Shown: positions 1-8,405 of the stretch, piece by piece
How positions within the stretch are numbered: the first letter of the stretch is position 1
How the letters are laid out: each line of letters begins with the position of its first letter
From: Lysobacterales bacterium
GTDB taxonomy: Bacteria; Pseudomonadota; Gammaproteobacteria; Xanthomonadales; Xanthomonadaceae
Assembly: GCA_020442465.1 (NCBI GenBank)
Contig: JAGRJY010000157.1
Location: 42,576-106,575, forward strand
DNA length: 64,000 nucleotides
Reading direction: 5' to 3'
The notes under the pieces: generated by a model
Told to the model about the DNA's origin: nothing
The model's database searches: none
What the model saw: only the letters and a program-made list of their open reading frames with translations
Made by a program: the position numbers and the translations under genes

Positions 1-46
1 GGCGCTATCGTCGCAGGATTCCTTCCGCAGAACGGGGCGAGCGTGT

Positions 47-1069
47 ATGCGCGCTGGATGGCTGTGCTGGGTGCTGGCGATGGGGTTGGTGGGGGACGCC
101 ACCGCGAGGGCCATTCCGTCTCCCAGCCATGCACTGGGCGGGTCGTGGGTGATGATGGTGTCGGCTCGCGTCGAGAGTGGCGAGGTCGACAACCATGTCG
201 CGCGACTGGTTCTGGACGACGTACAGACCTTGCGTGGCAAGCCCGACGCGCCGGGCAAGCTGGCCATTCGCACCCTGCCCTGGACCCTGGATCGCGTTGC
301 GCCCGGAGACAGGCTGATCGTCGCCTATACGCAGTTTCGCCGCGACCCGACCTTGCAGGATCGCCGTATCCTGGATCCGGACGGACCCATGATGCTGGTG
401 GAGGACGGTCTGCTCCCCGCCATGTTCCGCGACAACGCGGACACCCGGGCGCGCTTGTTCGATCAAGCGGGCAAGCTGCGCGAACCGACCTTGGCTGAGG
501 TGGTCGAAGGGCTCTCCCACGACGACCCCCATTGGCAGAGTTACTACGCACACGAACTGTCGATGCGTACTGACCTGCGCGCCAACTGGGATCGCAAGAC
601 CAGAACTGCAGTGGAAGCACTGATGCGTGATGTCGATGCAGACCCGGCTGCGCGCGCCTCGCTGTTCCGGGCCGCGGCGGCACAACAGCGTGAGCGTGCC
701 GCGGCCCCATGGTGGGCAGGGCCCGCGCTCGACGTGTTGCGCACCCACGTGACCCTCGTCGAAGCTCGGGACGGCGACCTCTCCGCTGACTTCATCCGCA
801 GCGTTTTCGATGTCCTCGAGTCCGCGAACGTGCCCGTCGATGCAGCGGTCGCTGCCCGTTGGATCACGTGCAACTCTGCCGCGTTGAGTGAACGGGCACT
901 GCTCGCCATCCGACGCCACGAGCCCGAACAGGAATCTGCCCTGATCGCGCAAGCCCTGCAGCGCAGCCTGTTGCCTGCAGAGAGCCGTGCATTCCTGCTT
1001 GATCACCAGCGGCGCCTGCAAGCCATGCGAGACGCCCTGGTGCTCCGAAACGACACGCCGTCGCCTTGA
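47..1069 (+). CDS. Hypothetical secreted protein
   Basis: I do not recognise this family. The 340-residue product begins with a short positively charged segment and a hydrophobic stretch (about residues 3-22) that looks like a signal peptide, so export is likely. The middle (about residues 75-110) is rich in Leu/Val and reads like a small beta-rich domain concerned with a limit or value; the C-terminal two thirds is mostly helical with many Ala, Arg and Leu. No cysteine clusters, catalytic motif or membrane span after the signal are visible. It stands alone at the left edge and is followed after 64 bases by another secreted protein on the same strand, so the two may be co-transcribed. Real coding is supported by an uninterrupted frame and GC-rich third positions. 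Confidence 0.7.
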   Translation: MRAGWLCWVLAMGLVGDATARAIPSPSHALGGSWVMMVSARVESGEVDNHVARLVLDDVQTLRGKPDAPGKLAIRTLPWTLDRVAPGDRLIVAYTQFRRDPTLQDRRILDPDGPMMLVEDGLLPAMFRDNADTRARLFDQAGKLREPTLAEVVEGLSHDDPHWQSYYAHELSMRTDLRANWDRKTRTAVEALMRDVDADPAARASLFRAAAAQQRERAAAPWWAGPALDVLRTHVTLVEARDGDLSADFIRSVFDVLESANVPVDAAVAARWITCNSAALSERALLAIRRHEPEQESALIAQALQRSLLPAESRAFLLDHQRRLQAMRDALVLRNDTPSP

Positions 1070-1133
1070 GCGTCAACGCGTCACCGCAAGTCAGTTTCTG
1101 AACTCTACAAACTCAACGCCGGAGTACCGTCAC

Positions 1134-4001
1134 ATGTCGCGTCACGGATCCATCGTCCCTCTCTGCAGCGTCGCCGCGCTGCTGCTTTCCGCATCCACTT
1201 CAGCGGCTGCGGGCGTCCAGGTACAGACCTTCGAGGCAGTCCGGCATGACACCTCGCGCCCCATGCGCGAGATCATTGCCGAGATGCCAGCCCCGACGGA
1301 AAGCACCGGCCCGATGCGCGAGGTGCCCAACGTCTTCCCGAAGAATCAGCAGCGTGCGTTCGCTCTGCCCGAGTTCGGGCCGCTGCGCGCGCGAGGCGTG
1401 CAGACTGAGCGGGGAGGAGGCCCGGCACCCGCGATCACCTTCTCGTTCGATGGCGTGGGCGCCAATGGTTTCAGCCCGCCGGACACCAATGGCGACGTCA
1501 GCCCGAACGAGTACCTGCAATGGGTCAACATCCGTTGGGCCATCCTCGACAAGGTCACCGGCGCGCGCAGCGCCACGGTGGCGGGCAATTCATTCTGGGC
1601 CGGCTTCGGCGGGACTTGCCAGACCACCAACAATGGTGACCCGATCGCGCTCTGGGATGACCGCGCAGGGCGTTGGGTGGTATCGCAGTTCGTGGTTTCC
1701 GATCCGGGCAGCCAGTGCTTCGCCGTCTCTGCGACCAGCGACCCGCTGGGCGCGTACCACCGCTACCAGTTCAATCTGCCTCTGTTCGGCGACTATCCGC
1801 ACATCGGCATCTGGAGCGACGGTGGCAAGCAGAGTGCGTACACCATGGTCACCCACGACTTCTCGCCTCCGCCCCGCTCGTTTCAGGGCGCCAGCCTGAT
1901 CGCGGTGGAGCGCGACAAGATGTTGAACGGCCAGCCGGCCGCGATTGTGCGGTTCTCGGGCCTGGATCAGTACGGCATGCAGCCTGCTCATCTGGAGGGC
2001 GTCGTGGACGCCCCCACCGGCGCGTGCCCGGTCTTTGTCCACTTCGACAGCCAGACCGCCCAGTACGTGTTCTACGATATTTGCCTCAACTGGCTCAGCC
2101 CGACCTCAAGCACGCTCAACGGCCCGACCTTCCTCACGCCGCGTTTCCCGTTCGTGCCGCGGTTTGAGCAGATTCCGCAGCAGAGCTCCTCGGCGCCGCT
2201 CGACGCGTTTGGCACCAACACCATGTACCGCGCATCCGCACGCGCATTCCCGGAAGGTGCACCCGCCGATATCTCGATGGTGATCAATCATGGTGTGCTC
2301 GGCCCGGACGAACAGGGGTCGATCAAGTGGGTGCAGTTCAATCTCAATGGCGGTCCGGTCGCGTATCCGAACGGCGCCATGTTCCTCGACAGCTTCGAAC
2401 AGGGCGGCAGTGCCCTGCCCTCCATCACGAGCAAGCAGCTGTTCGACGAAGGCACCTTCGCGCCTGATACCGACAATCGTTGGATGGGCGGTATCGCCAT
2501 GGATCGCAGCGGCAATATTGCGGTCGGCTACTCGGTGTCGAGCGCAACGCAGAATCCCGAAATTCGCATGACCGGTCGACGACTCGGCGATGCGCCTGGT
2601 GTCCTGCTCGACGAACAAACCTGCACGCCCCCCAATACGGGCGCCCAGCTCAGCACGGGCAGCCGCTGGGGCGACTACGCGTCCATGAGCGTCGATCCGG
2701 CCGACGAGTGCACGTTCTGGTTCACCAGCGAATATTTCCCCACCACGTCGACGTCGACCTGGTCGACGCGCGTGTGCGCGTTCAAGTTCCCGAACTGCGG
2801 CCTGCCGACCCTGGCACTGGTCGCCGACTCCCCGACCCGCGTCGAACTCTGCGGCACGCCGACGCCTGCCGCGCCGACGTTCGATCTGCGCGTCGGCGTT
2901 CTGGACGGATTCTCCGAAACGATCACCTTCTCGGCCACTGGCGTGCCAGGCGGCGTGACGCCCTCGTTCAACCCGATGATGATCACCCCGCCGGGAAGCA
3001 CGGTGCTGACGCTGAACGGCGCCGAGTCGCTGGCCTCGGGCGAGTACGCGTTCGACGCCAACGCCAACGGCAGCACCCAGGGACGCGTGCTGACGCTCGA
3101 ACTGGGTGTGTCGGAGGATGTGGCGGCGGCGCCCACGCCGACCGCACCTGCCAACGCAGCGACCGGCGTCAAGGTGCGCCCGACGTTGACCTGGACTGCG
3201 GTGCCCGGCGCGGTGACGTACCGCGTGGAAGTGTCCACCACCAACACCTTTGCCACCCTCGTGGCTTCGGATGTGGTGACCGAGACTTCGTGGGCGGTGA
3301 ACGTGGGCCTCGACTCCAGCACCGAGTACTTCTGGCGCGTGCGGGCCGACAACTACTGCGGCGAGGGCAGTTTCTCCTCCACCTTCAGCTTCACCACCGG
3401 TGTGCCGGGACAGTGCCCGGCCGGCTCCACGCTGACCAACGTGTTCATGGATGACTTCCAGTCCGGCGTGAACGGCTGGACCACCGATGGCACGGGCGGC
3501 ACCGCGTGGACGCAGCAGGCGGCCGTGGCAGGCACGGGCATGAGTACGACGGTCTGGCGCGTGCCGAACAACTCGGTCACCAGCGATCGAGGCCTGATCT
3601 CGCCGAGCATCGTGATTCCGACCTCGGGCAGTGGTGTCGTCGCGGCGTTCCTCAGCTTCGACGCGCACTACAGCTTCGAGACCGGCGACCCGGCCCCGGG
3701 CTGCTGGGACGGCGCCGCACTGGAAGCACGCACCAGCGGAGTCTTCGAGTACCTGACGCCGAACCTGATGTTGGCCAAGGGCTACACCGGCGTGCTGCTG
3801 GCCGGCGCGCCGCTGGCCGGCCGCGAAGTCTGGTGCCGGCTGCCGACCCCGGTGCCGGCGCGCAGCATCGTCGACCTCGACGGCTACATCGGTGAGACGG
3901 TCCAGCTGCGCTTCCGCGCAACCAGCGACTCGAACACCACCGCCGGCACGCCGAACGGCATGTCGATCGACAACCTGCGTGTGGATGTCTGTATCGACTG
4001 A
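1134..4001 (+). CDS. Large secreted protein with fibronectin type III domain
   Basis: The product has about 955 residues. The ATG at 1134 is chosen because it is followed directly by a typical signal peptide (MSRHGS, hydrophobic core, Ala-rich cleavage region near residue 25); the frame is open further upstream but that part has no signal. After a linker comes a long N-terminal region with GANGFSPPDTNGDV near residue 110 and many Trp/Asp/Gly residues, resembling extracellular beta-propeller-like regions. At about residues 665-760 there is a fibronectin type III-like module (the tract from ATGVKVRPTLTW to STEYFWRVRADN). The C-terminal 190 residues (MDDFQSGVNGW, DNLRVDVCID) resemble a jelly-roll, carbohydrate-binding-like domain. 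It lacks the GFE ending of other secreted proteins here. A strong terminator follows the stop codon. Confidence 0.82.
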   Translation: MSRHGSIVPLCSVAALLLSASTSAAAGVQVQTFEAVRHDTSRPMREIIAEMPAPTESTGPMREVPNVFPKNQQRAFALPEFGPLRARGVQTERGGGPAPAITFSFDGVGANGFSPPDTNGDVSPNEYLQWVNIRWAILDKVTGARSATVAGNSFWAGFGGTCQTTNNGDPIALWDDRAGRWVVSQFVVSDPGSQCFAVSATSDPLGAYHRYQFNLPLFGDYPHIGIWSDGGKQSAYTMVTHDFSPPPRSFQGASLIAVERDKMLNGQPAAIVRFSGLDQYGMQPAHLEGVVDAPTGACPVFVHFDSQTAQYVFYDICLNWLSPTSSTLNGPTFLTPRFPFVPRFEQIPQQSSSAPLDAFGTNTMYRASARAFPEGAPADISMVINHGVLGPDEQGSIKWVQFNLNGGPVAYPNGAMFLDSFEQGGSALPSITSKQLFDEGTFAPDTDNRWMGGIAMDRSGNIAVGYSVSSATQNPEIRMTGRRLGDAPGVLLDEQTCTPPNTGAQLSTGSRWGDYASMSVDPADECTFWFTSEYFPTTSTSTWSTRVCAFKFPNCGLPTLALVADSPTRVELCGTPTPAAPTFDLRVGVLDGFSETITFSATGVPGGVTPSFNPMMITPPGSTVLTLNGAESLASGEYAFDANANGSTQGRVLTLELGVSEDVAAAPTPTAPANAATGVKVRPTLTWTAVPGAVTYRVEVSTTNTFATLVASDVVTETSWAVNVGLDSSTEYFWRVRADNYCGEGSFSSTFSFTTGVPGQCPAGSTLTNVFMDDFQSGVNGWTTDGTGGTAWTQQAAVAGTGMSTTVWRVPNNSVTSDRGLISPSIVIPTSGSGVVAAFLSFDAHYSFETGDPAPGCWDGAALEARTSGVFEYLTPNLMLAKGYTGVLLAGAPLAGREVWCRLPTPVPARSIVDLDGYIGETVQLRFRATSDSNTTAGTPNGMSIDNLRVDVCID

Positions 4002-4023
4002 TCCGGTGTTCCGGTGACGAATG

Positions 4024-4055
4024 GAGGGCGCGCTTCGGCGCGCCCTCTTTTTTTT
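4024..4055 (+). terminator. Rho-independent terminator
   Basis: A perfect 10-bp stem (GAGGGCGCGC pairing with GCGCGCCCTC) closed by a TTCG tetraloop is followed by eight T residues. It lies 22 bases after the stop codon of the large secreted protein and should end its transcript. It is the only clear intrinsic terminator I see in the window. Confidence 0.95.
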
Positions 4056-4358
4056 CGGCGCCTCATGGCATGCGCACGCTCGGAGTCGCGCTCGGACGCT
4101 TGCTGAGGACGGCACGCAGAAGGAAGCGAGCCGGGCGATGCAGGCGCATGTCACCAGTCAACGGCCCAGGCATACCTGGCGCGTCGCGCTCGAAGCGGCA
4201 GCCGTCCCCGGCGCAGCAACCGGTCACGCGGTACACGCGCGGCAGTCGACCACGCCAGCCTGTTCGGCTCGACGCCGACTCAACGTCGCGTTATGGTGCC
4301 GCAGTCGCACACCCCGACCGGGGCCCGGCGCCCCGGCATCCGACCAGGAGATGGCTCG
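4056..4358. other. Intergenic region without visible gene
   Basis: About 300 bases lie between the terminator and the next gene. I see no convincing ORF, RNA gene or repeat. It presumably holds the promoter of the gene at 4359, but no clear sigma-70 hexamers stand out. An AGGAG ribosome binding site sits at 4346-4350. Confidence 0.5.
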
Positions 4359-5030
4359 ATGACCTGCTTTCGACGCTCGCTCGGCGCCTTGGCGCTTCTC
4401 TCCCTGACCAGCCCGGCGCTGGCCTCCTTCCACCTGATGCAGATCGAACTGGCTGTCGGCGGGGTCGGCAATGACGCTACCCAACAGGCCGTTCAGTTGC
4501 GCATGCGGGCAGGCGGACAGAATCAGGTCACCGGCACCCAGATCATCGCCTACGACGCCAGCGGGGCGAATCCGGTCACCCTGGTGCAGTTCCCTTCGGC
4601 GGTGTCGAACTCGAGCGGCGGATCGCGCATCCTCATCGCCAGCGCGAAGATGGTCAGCGAACAGGGCGTGGCGCCCGATGCGACGATGACGGCACTGATT
4701 CCTGCCGGCTACCTGCCCGCCGGCCGCCTGACCTTCCAGAATGGCAGCACGATCTACTGGTCGCTGTGCTGGGGCGGTGCGGGCTACACCGGCTCGACGA
4801 CGGGCTCGATGACCAACGACACCGACGGCGAATTCGGCCCCTGCTTCGCCGGGCCCCTGCCCTCCGCCACCGACGTCACCCTGCGCTTTCCCGGCGCATC
4901 CAGCGCACAGAGCACGAACAACGCCGCCGACTACGCGCTGTCGGCCTCGCCCGGCAGCCTGATCAGCAACGCCGGCTCAACCTTCGGCCTGTCGGACGAC
5001 CGCATCTTCCGCCACGGTTTTGAGGACTGA
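4359..5030 (+). CDS. Secreted protein with C-terminal GFE motif
   Basis: This encodes about 223 residues. The ATG at 4359 is chosen because an AGGAG lies 8 bases upstream and the protein then opens with a good signal peptide (MTCFRRSLGALALL, cleavage likely after ALA near residue 22). The mature part is rich in Gly, Ser, Thr and Ala with few charges, as in extracellular beta-sandwich proteins, and has two cysteines about 17 residues apart (SLCWGG and FGPCFAG) that may form a disulfide. It ends DDRIFRHGFED. The F-x-x-G-F-E ending is shared with three other secreted proteins in this window. I cannot name the family. The paired palindrome array begins about 200 bases downstream. Confidence 0.8.
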   Translation: MTCFRRSLGALALLSLTSPALASFHLMQIELAVGGVGNDATQQAVQLRMRAGGQNQVTGTQIIAYDASGANPVTLVQFPSAVSNSSGGSRILIASAKMVSEQGVAPDATMTALIPAGYLPAGRLTFQNGSTIYWSLCWGGAGYTGSTTGSMTNDTDGEFGPCFAGPLPSATDVTLRFPGASSAQSTNNAADYALSASPGSLISNAGSTFGLSDDRIFRHGFED

Positions 5031-5227
5031 GGACTGGGACGCACGCGCGCGGAGACGGCTTCGGCTGCGAAGCGCTGAGCGTCGTCCGGGTCGCATTGCG
5101 CGCGCACGTCCGCGCCACCCAGAGCATCCACGCGCGAACGACAGATTCGTTCGCCGTCGTGGCTCGTGCGGGACGGTCGACCTGGGCCGCGACCCCTTCA
5201 GCCCGGCCGGGCGCGACGCAATGTCAG

Positions 5228-6217
5228 GTCGGGAATGAATTCCCTCCTACAGCTGCGTCGCCCCTGCATGGTTTCTCGGCCCCGACCGCCAAGGCTGCAT
5301 CGCCCCTGTAGGAGGGGTTTCAACCCCGACCGCGACCGCCGATTTCCGCTGCGGTTCGGGCACCTGATGCGCTGGGTCGGGAATGAATTCCCTCCTACAG
5401 TTGCGTCGCCCCTGCATGGTTCTTCGGGCCCGACTGCTACAGCTGCATCGCTCCTGTAGGAGGGGTTTCAACCCCGACCGCGGACGCCGATTTCCGCTGC
5501 GGTTCGGGCACCTGATGCGCTGGGTCGGGAATGAATTCCCTCCGACAGCTGCATCGCCCCTGCATGGTTTTTCGGCCCCGACCGCCAGGGCTGCATCGCC
5601 CCGGTAGGAGGGGTTTCAACCCCGACCGCGGACGCCGATCTCCGCCGAGGTTCGGGCACCGATGGCGCTGGGTCGGGAATGAATTCCCTCCTACAACTGC
5701 GTCGCCCCCGCAAGATTTCTCGGCCCCGACCGCCAAGGCTGCATCGCCCCGGTAGGAGGGGTTTCAACCCCGACCGCGGACGCCGATCTTCGCCGAGGTT
5801 CGGGCACCAATAGCGCTGGGTCGGGAATGAATTCCCTCCTACAGCTGCATCGCCCCTGCATGGTTTTTGGCCCCGACCGCCAAGGCTGCGTCACCCCGGT
5901 AGGAGGGGTTTCAACCCCGACCGCGGCCGCCGATCTTCGCCGAGGTTCGGGCACCTGATGCGCTGGGTCGGGAATGAATTCCCTCCTACAACTGCGTCGC
6001 CCCTGCATGGTTCTTCGGGCCCGACCGCTACAGCTGCATCGCTCCTGTAGGAGGGGTTTCAACCCCGACCGCGGCCGCCGATCTTCGCCGAGGTTCGGGC
6101 ACCGATAGCGCTGGGTCGGGAATGAATTCCCTCCTACAACTGCGTCGGCTCTGCATGATTTCTCGGGCCTGACCGCTACTGCTGCATCGCCCCTGTAGGA
6201 GGGGTTTCAACCCCGAC
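5228..6217 (+). repeat. Array of seven 148-bp units with paired GTAG palindromes
   Basis: Seven units follow at a period of 148 bp (one step is 147). Each has a first 23-bp element starting GTCGGGAATG and ending CCCTCCTAC (5228, 5376, 5524, 5672, 5820, 5967, 6115) and, after a 57-base spacer, a second starting GTAGGAGGGG and ending AACCCCGAC (5308, 5456, 5604, 5752, 5899, 6047, 6195). Each core is a hairpin: GGGAAT with ATTCCC, and GGGGTT with AACCCC. The reverse complement of the first element also begins GTAGGAGGG, so each unit is two related palindromes head to head. Spacers are conserved among units but vary at single bases. The GTAG head and hairpin resemble REP/BIME elements mobilised by RAYT transposases; no RAYT gene is in the window. 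The array fills the gap between a plus-strand and a minus-strand gene, whose 3' ends face each other. Confidence 0.93.
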
Positions 6218-6239
6218 CGCGGCATCGGCATGCCTCAGC

Positions 6240-6746
6240 TCACGCCCTGCCGAGATAGTTCAATTTTCCCAGCGGCACGCCCTGGAAGCGCAGCAGGCTG
6301 TACGCGGTGGTGAGGTGGAAGTAGAAGTTCGGCAGCACGAACACGTCGAGATACTCGCCACCGATGAAATTCATCGGCTGGCCGCGCACGGTGATGGTCA
6401 CCGGGCGTTCTTCTCCGGCATCGACGGCGGCTCGGTCGACGCTCTCCATGAACGCGAGCACCTTGGCGATGCGGCCGCGCAGCTCGGCGACCGTGGTCTC
6501 GGTGTCGTCGTGTTGCGGCACATCGGCACCGGCCAGGCGCGCGGCACCGGACTTGGCAAGATCGCAGGCAATCTGTACCTGGCGGGTCAGCGGAAACATG
6601 TCGGGGGCAAAGCGACCGGCAAGAAACTGATCGACCGGGAATCCGCGCGACTCGGCGTTCTTCTCGGCGATGTCGAGGATGCGATCGAGCGCGAGCAACA
6701 TGTGACGAAAGACGGCGACCGATCGGTCGTACAGCGTGCGGCTCAT
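6240..6746 (-). CDS. DUF1993 family protein
   Basis: The 168-residue product matches the DUF1993 family by its overall pattern: MSRTLYDRSV at the start, FPLTRQVQIACDLAK near residues 51-65, and NFYFHLTTAYSLLR near residues 140-153. These are four-helix, DinB-like proteins of unknown function, cytoplasmic, without a signal peptide. The start at 6746 is preceded by a GGAG ribosome binding site 7 bases away; the frame continues upstream but loses family character. The 3' end lies 22 bases from the last palindrome of the repeat array. A second, unrelated minus-strand gene lies 139 bases upstream, so co-transcription is possible but not shown. Confidence 0.85.
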   Translation of the reverse strand: MSRTLYDRSVAVFRHMLLALDRILDIAEKNAESRGFPVDQFLAGRFAPDMFPLTRQVQIACDLAKSGAARLAGADVPQHDDTETTVAELRGRIAKVLAFMESVDRAAVDAGEERPVTITVRGQPMNFIGGEYLDVFVLPNFYFHLTTAYSLLRFQGVPLGKLNYLGRA

Positions 6747-6885
6747 GGGAATCTCCAGATGGTAAGAAGGAGGCGAGCGATCATGCCCGAACTCCGGCGC
6801 CCAAGATGCCTGTTCAGCGCGCGCTTGGCCCCTGCCAGATCGGACAGACTGACGGGCGATTTCCGCCGTGATGGCCCACATCGGC

Positions 6886-8139
6886 TCAGGCCCAGCCGGC
6901 CACCCACTCGGGAAACGCCTGCGCTTCCATCGGTTTGGCGACGTGGTAGCCCTGCGCGATGTCACAGCCGGCCTGACGCAGCAGGTTCCAGTCCTCGGGC
7001 GTTTCGGCGCCTTCTGCTGCCGAGCGGATGTTGAGGCGACGCGCCATCTCCAGGCTGCTCTCCAGAATCTGCCGACTGGATTCCTTGCGCGACGCATGGC
7101 TGACGAAGGCGCGATCGATCTTCAGTTCGGTGAACGGTACGCGGGTCAGCTGCTGTGCGGTGGAGTAGCCGGTGCCGTAATCGTCGACCGACAGACCAAA
7201 CCCTTTCATGCGCAGGCGCAGCAGGTTCTCGATCACCTCGCCGACATGCGACATCGCCGCCGACTCCGAGACCTCCAGCGTCATGTGATGCGGCTGCAGG
7301 CCCTGGTTCTGCACTTGCCAGATGATCGCGTCGGCCATGGTCGCATCGCTGAGCAGCTTGGCCGAGATGTTGACCGACACGCGCAGGTCGAGCCCGCCCT
7401 CGCGCCAGAGTTTGCAGTACGCCGCGGACTTCGCCAGCATCAGCCAGGTCAGATCGGCGATGCGACCCTCCGACTCGAGCAGCTCGACAAACGCGTACGG
7501 CGAGACGATGCCCTTCTCCGGATGCCGCCATCGCACCAGCGCTTCAGCGCCGACCACGCGTCCGCTCGCCAGTTCGATCTGCGGCTGCATGTAGGGCTCG
7601 AACTCCTCATGGGCGAGTCCGGCGAGCACCTCGTCGAGAGTGAACGCCATGTGCGGCACGGCAATGTTGTCGGCCATCTGCGGCTGCGGGCGAAAGCGCG
7701 ACAGCAGCTCGGCCATGCGCTCGGCCGAAGCCGGCTTCGGAATCGTGCCCAGCAGGCGCGCACCATAGGCGGCACACATCGCCTCGACCGAGTCGAGCAG
7801 GCCGCGGTCCAGCGCGCTGGTGATGATCAGCGAGGCGCCGGACTGCACGGCGGAGAGCTTGCGGATGAAGGCCATGCCGTCCATGTCGGGCATGTCGATG
7901 TCGGTGATCACGATGTCGAAGGGCTGCCCCAGCTCTCGGCTGATCTCGAGCGCGGCGCGACCGTCTTCGGCCTCGATGACGCCCTTGGCACCCAGCGATT
8001 CGAGCATCGCCACCAGCAGCGAGCGGGTGACCTCCTGGTCTTCGGCGACCAGCACCATCATGCCTTCTGCCGGCCCGCCGCCTGCCTCGCCCGGGCCGTC
8101 GGCAACACCATCGTGCGCACTGCGCTTGCGATCAGACAT
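6886..8139 (-). CDS. Response regulator with EAL c-di-GMP phosphodiesterase domain
   Basis: The 417-residue product has an N-terminal receiver domain (about 27-150) with phosphoacceptor Asp80 in [14 protein letters not shown], a switch Ser in ITSALD and the conserved Lys in IPKPAS. An EAL domain follows (about 165-417) with EALVRW at 199-204, [24 protein letters not shown] at 319-326, LKIDRAF and AEGAETPED, and a Gln in CDIAQGYH. All metal- and base-binding signature residues I can check are present, so active hydrolysis of c-di-GMP is likely, switched by phosphorylation of the receiver. It is cytoplasmic. The partner kinase is not adjacent; the hybrid kinase at 17228 is a conceivable donor, but that is speculation. 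The start at 8139 is the first Met that avoids an Ala/Val-rich extension. Confidence 0.92.
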   Translation of the reverse strand: MSDRKRSAHDGVADGPGEAGGGPAEGMMVLVAEDQEVTRSLLVAMLESLGAKGVIEAEDGRAALEISRELGQPFDIVITDIDMPDMDGMAFIRKLSAVQSGASLIITSALDRGLLDSVEAMCAAYGARLLGTIPKPASAERMAELLSRFRPQPQMADNIAVPHMAFTLDEVLAGLAHEEFEPYMQPQIELASGRVVGAEALVRWRHPEKGIVSPYAFVELLESEGRIADLTWLMLAKSAAYCKLWREGGLDLRVSVNISAKLLSDATMADAIIWQVQNQGLQPHHMTLEVSESAAMSHVGEVIENLLRLRMKGFGLSVDDYGTGYSTAQQLTRVPFTELKIDRAFVSHASRKESSRQILESSLEMARRLNIRSAAEGAETPEDWNLLRQAGCDIAQGYHVAKPMEAQAFPEWVAGWA

Positions 8140-8405
8140 GGTCGAGACCCCTGTCGCATCGTGAACGCCGACCGAAGTCGGAACGGGATGCCAAACCGTC
8201 AGCGCCGCAACACCGCAGGCCAGCCATCCCAATCAGCGCTGACGTGGCCCGATGTGCTGCACGGCCTTGCGCACAGTCCCGTTCTGTCGCGCGGCCATGG
8301 CTGCCGGTGGCCTCATTATTGACCGCCTGACCCCAAGTTGCCACGTCTGCCGGCGCGATCAGTGACGTACCGCCCGGTCCGGGCCGGAGTGCTGCGATGC
8401 GACGC

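Noticed and set aside
2106..4154. Antisense frame of about 680 codons opposite the first large secreted protein
   Set aside because: Composition is dominated by Arg, His, Gly and Ala, there is no plausible start with ribosome binding, and it covers the terminator at 4024.
5228..6217. CRISPR array
   Set aside because: The period is 148 bp, two different palindromes alternate, the spacers are conserved copies instead of unique sequences, and no cas genes are nearby.
5247..6231. Several frames of 65-125 codons inside the first palindrome array
   Set aside because: They consist of translated repeat units whose 148-bp period is not a multiple of three, so each frame is read only by accident; no start signals.
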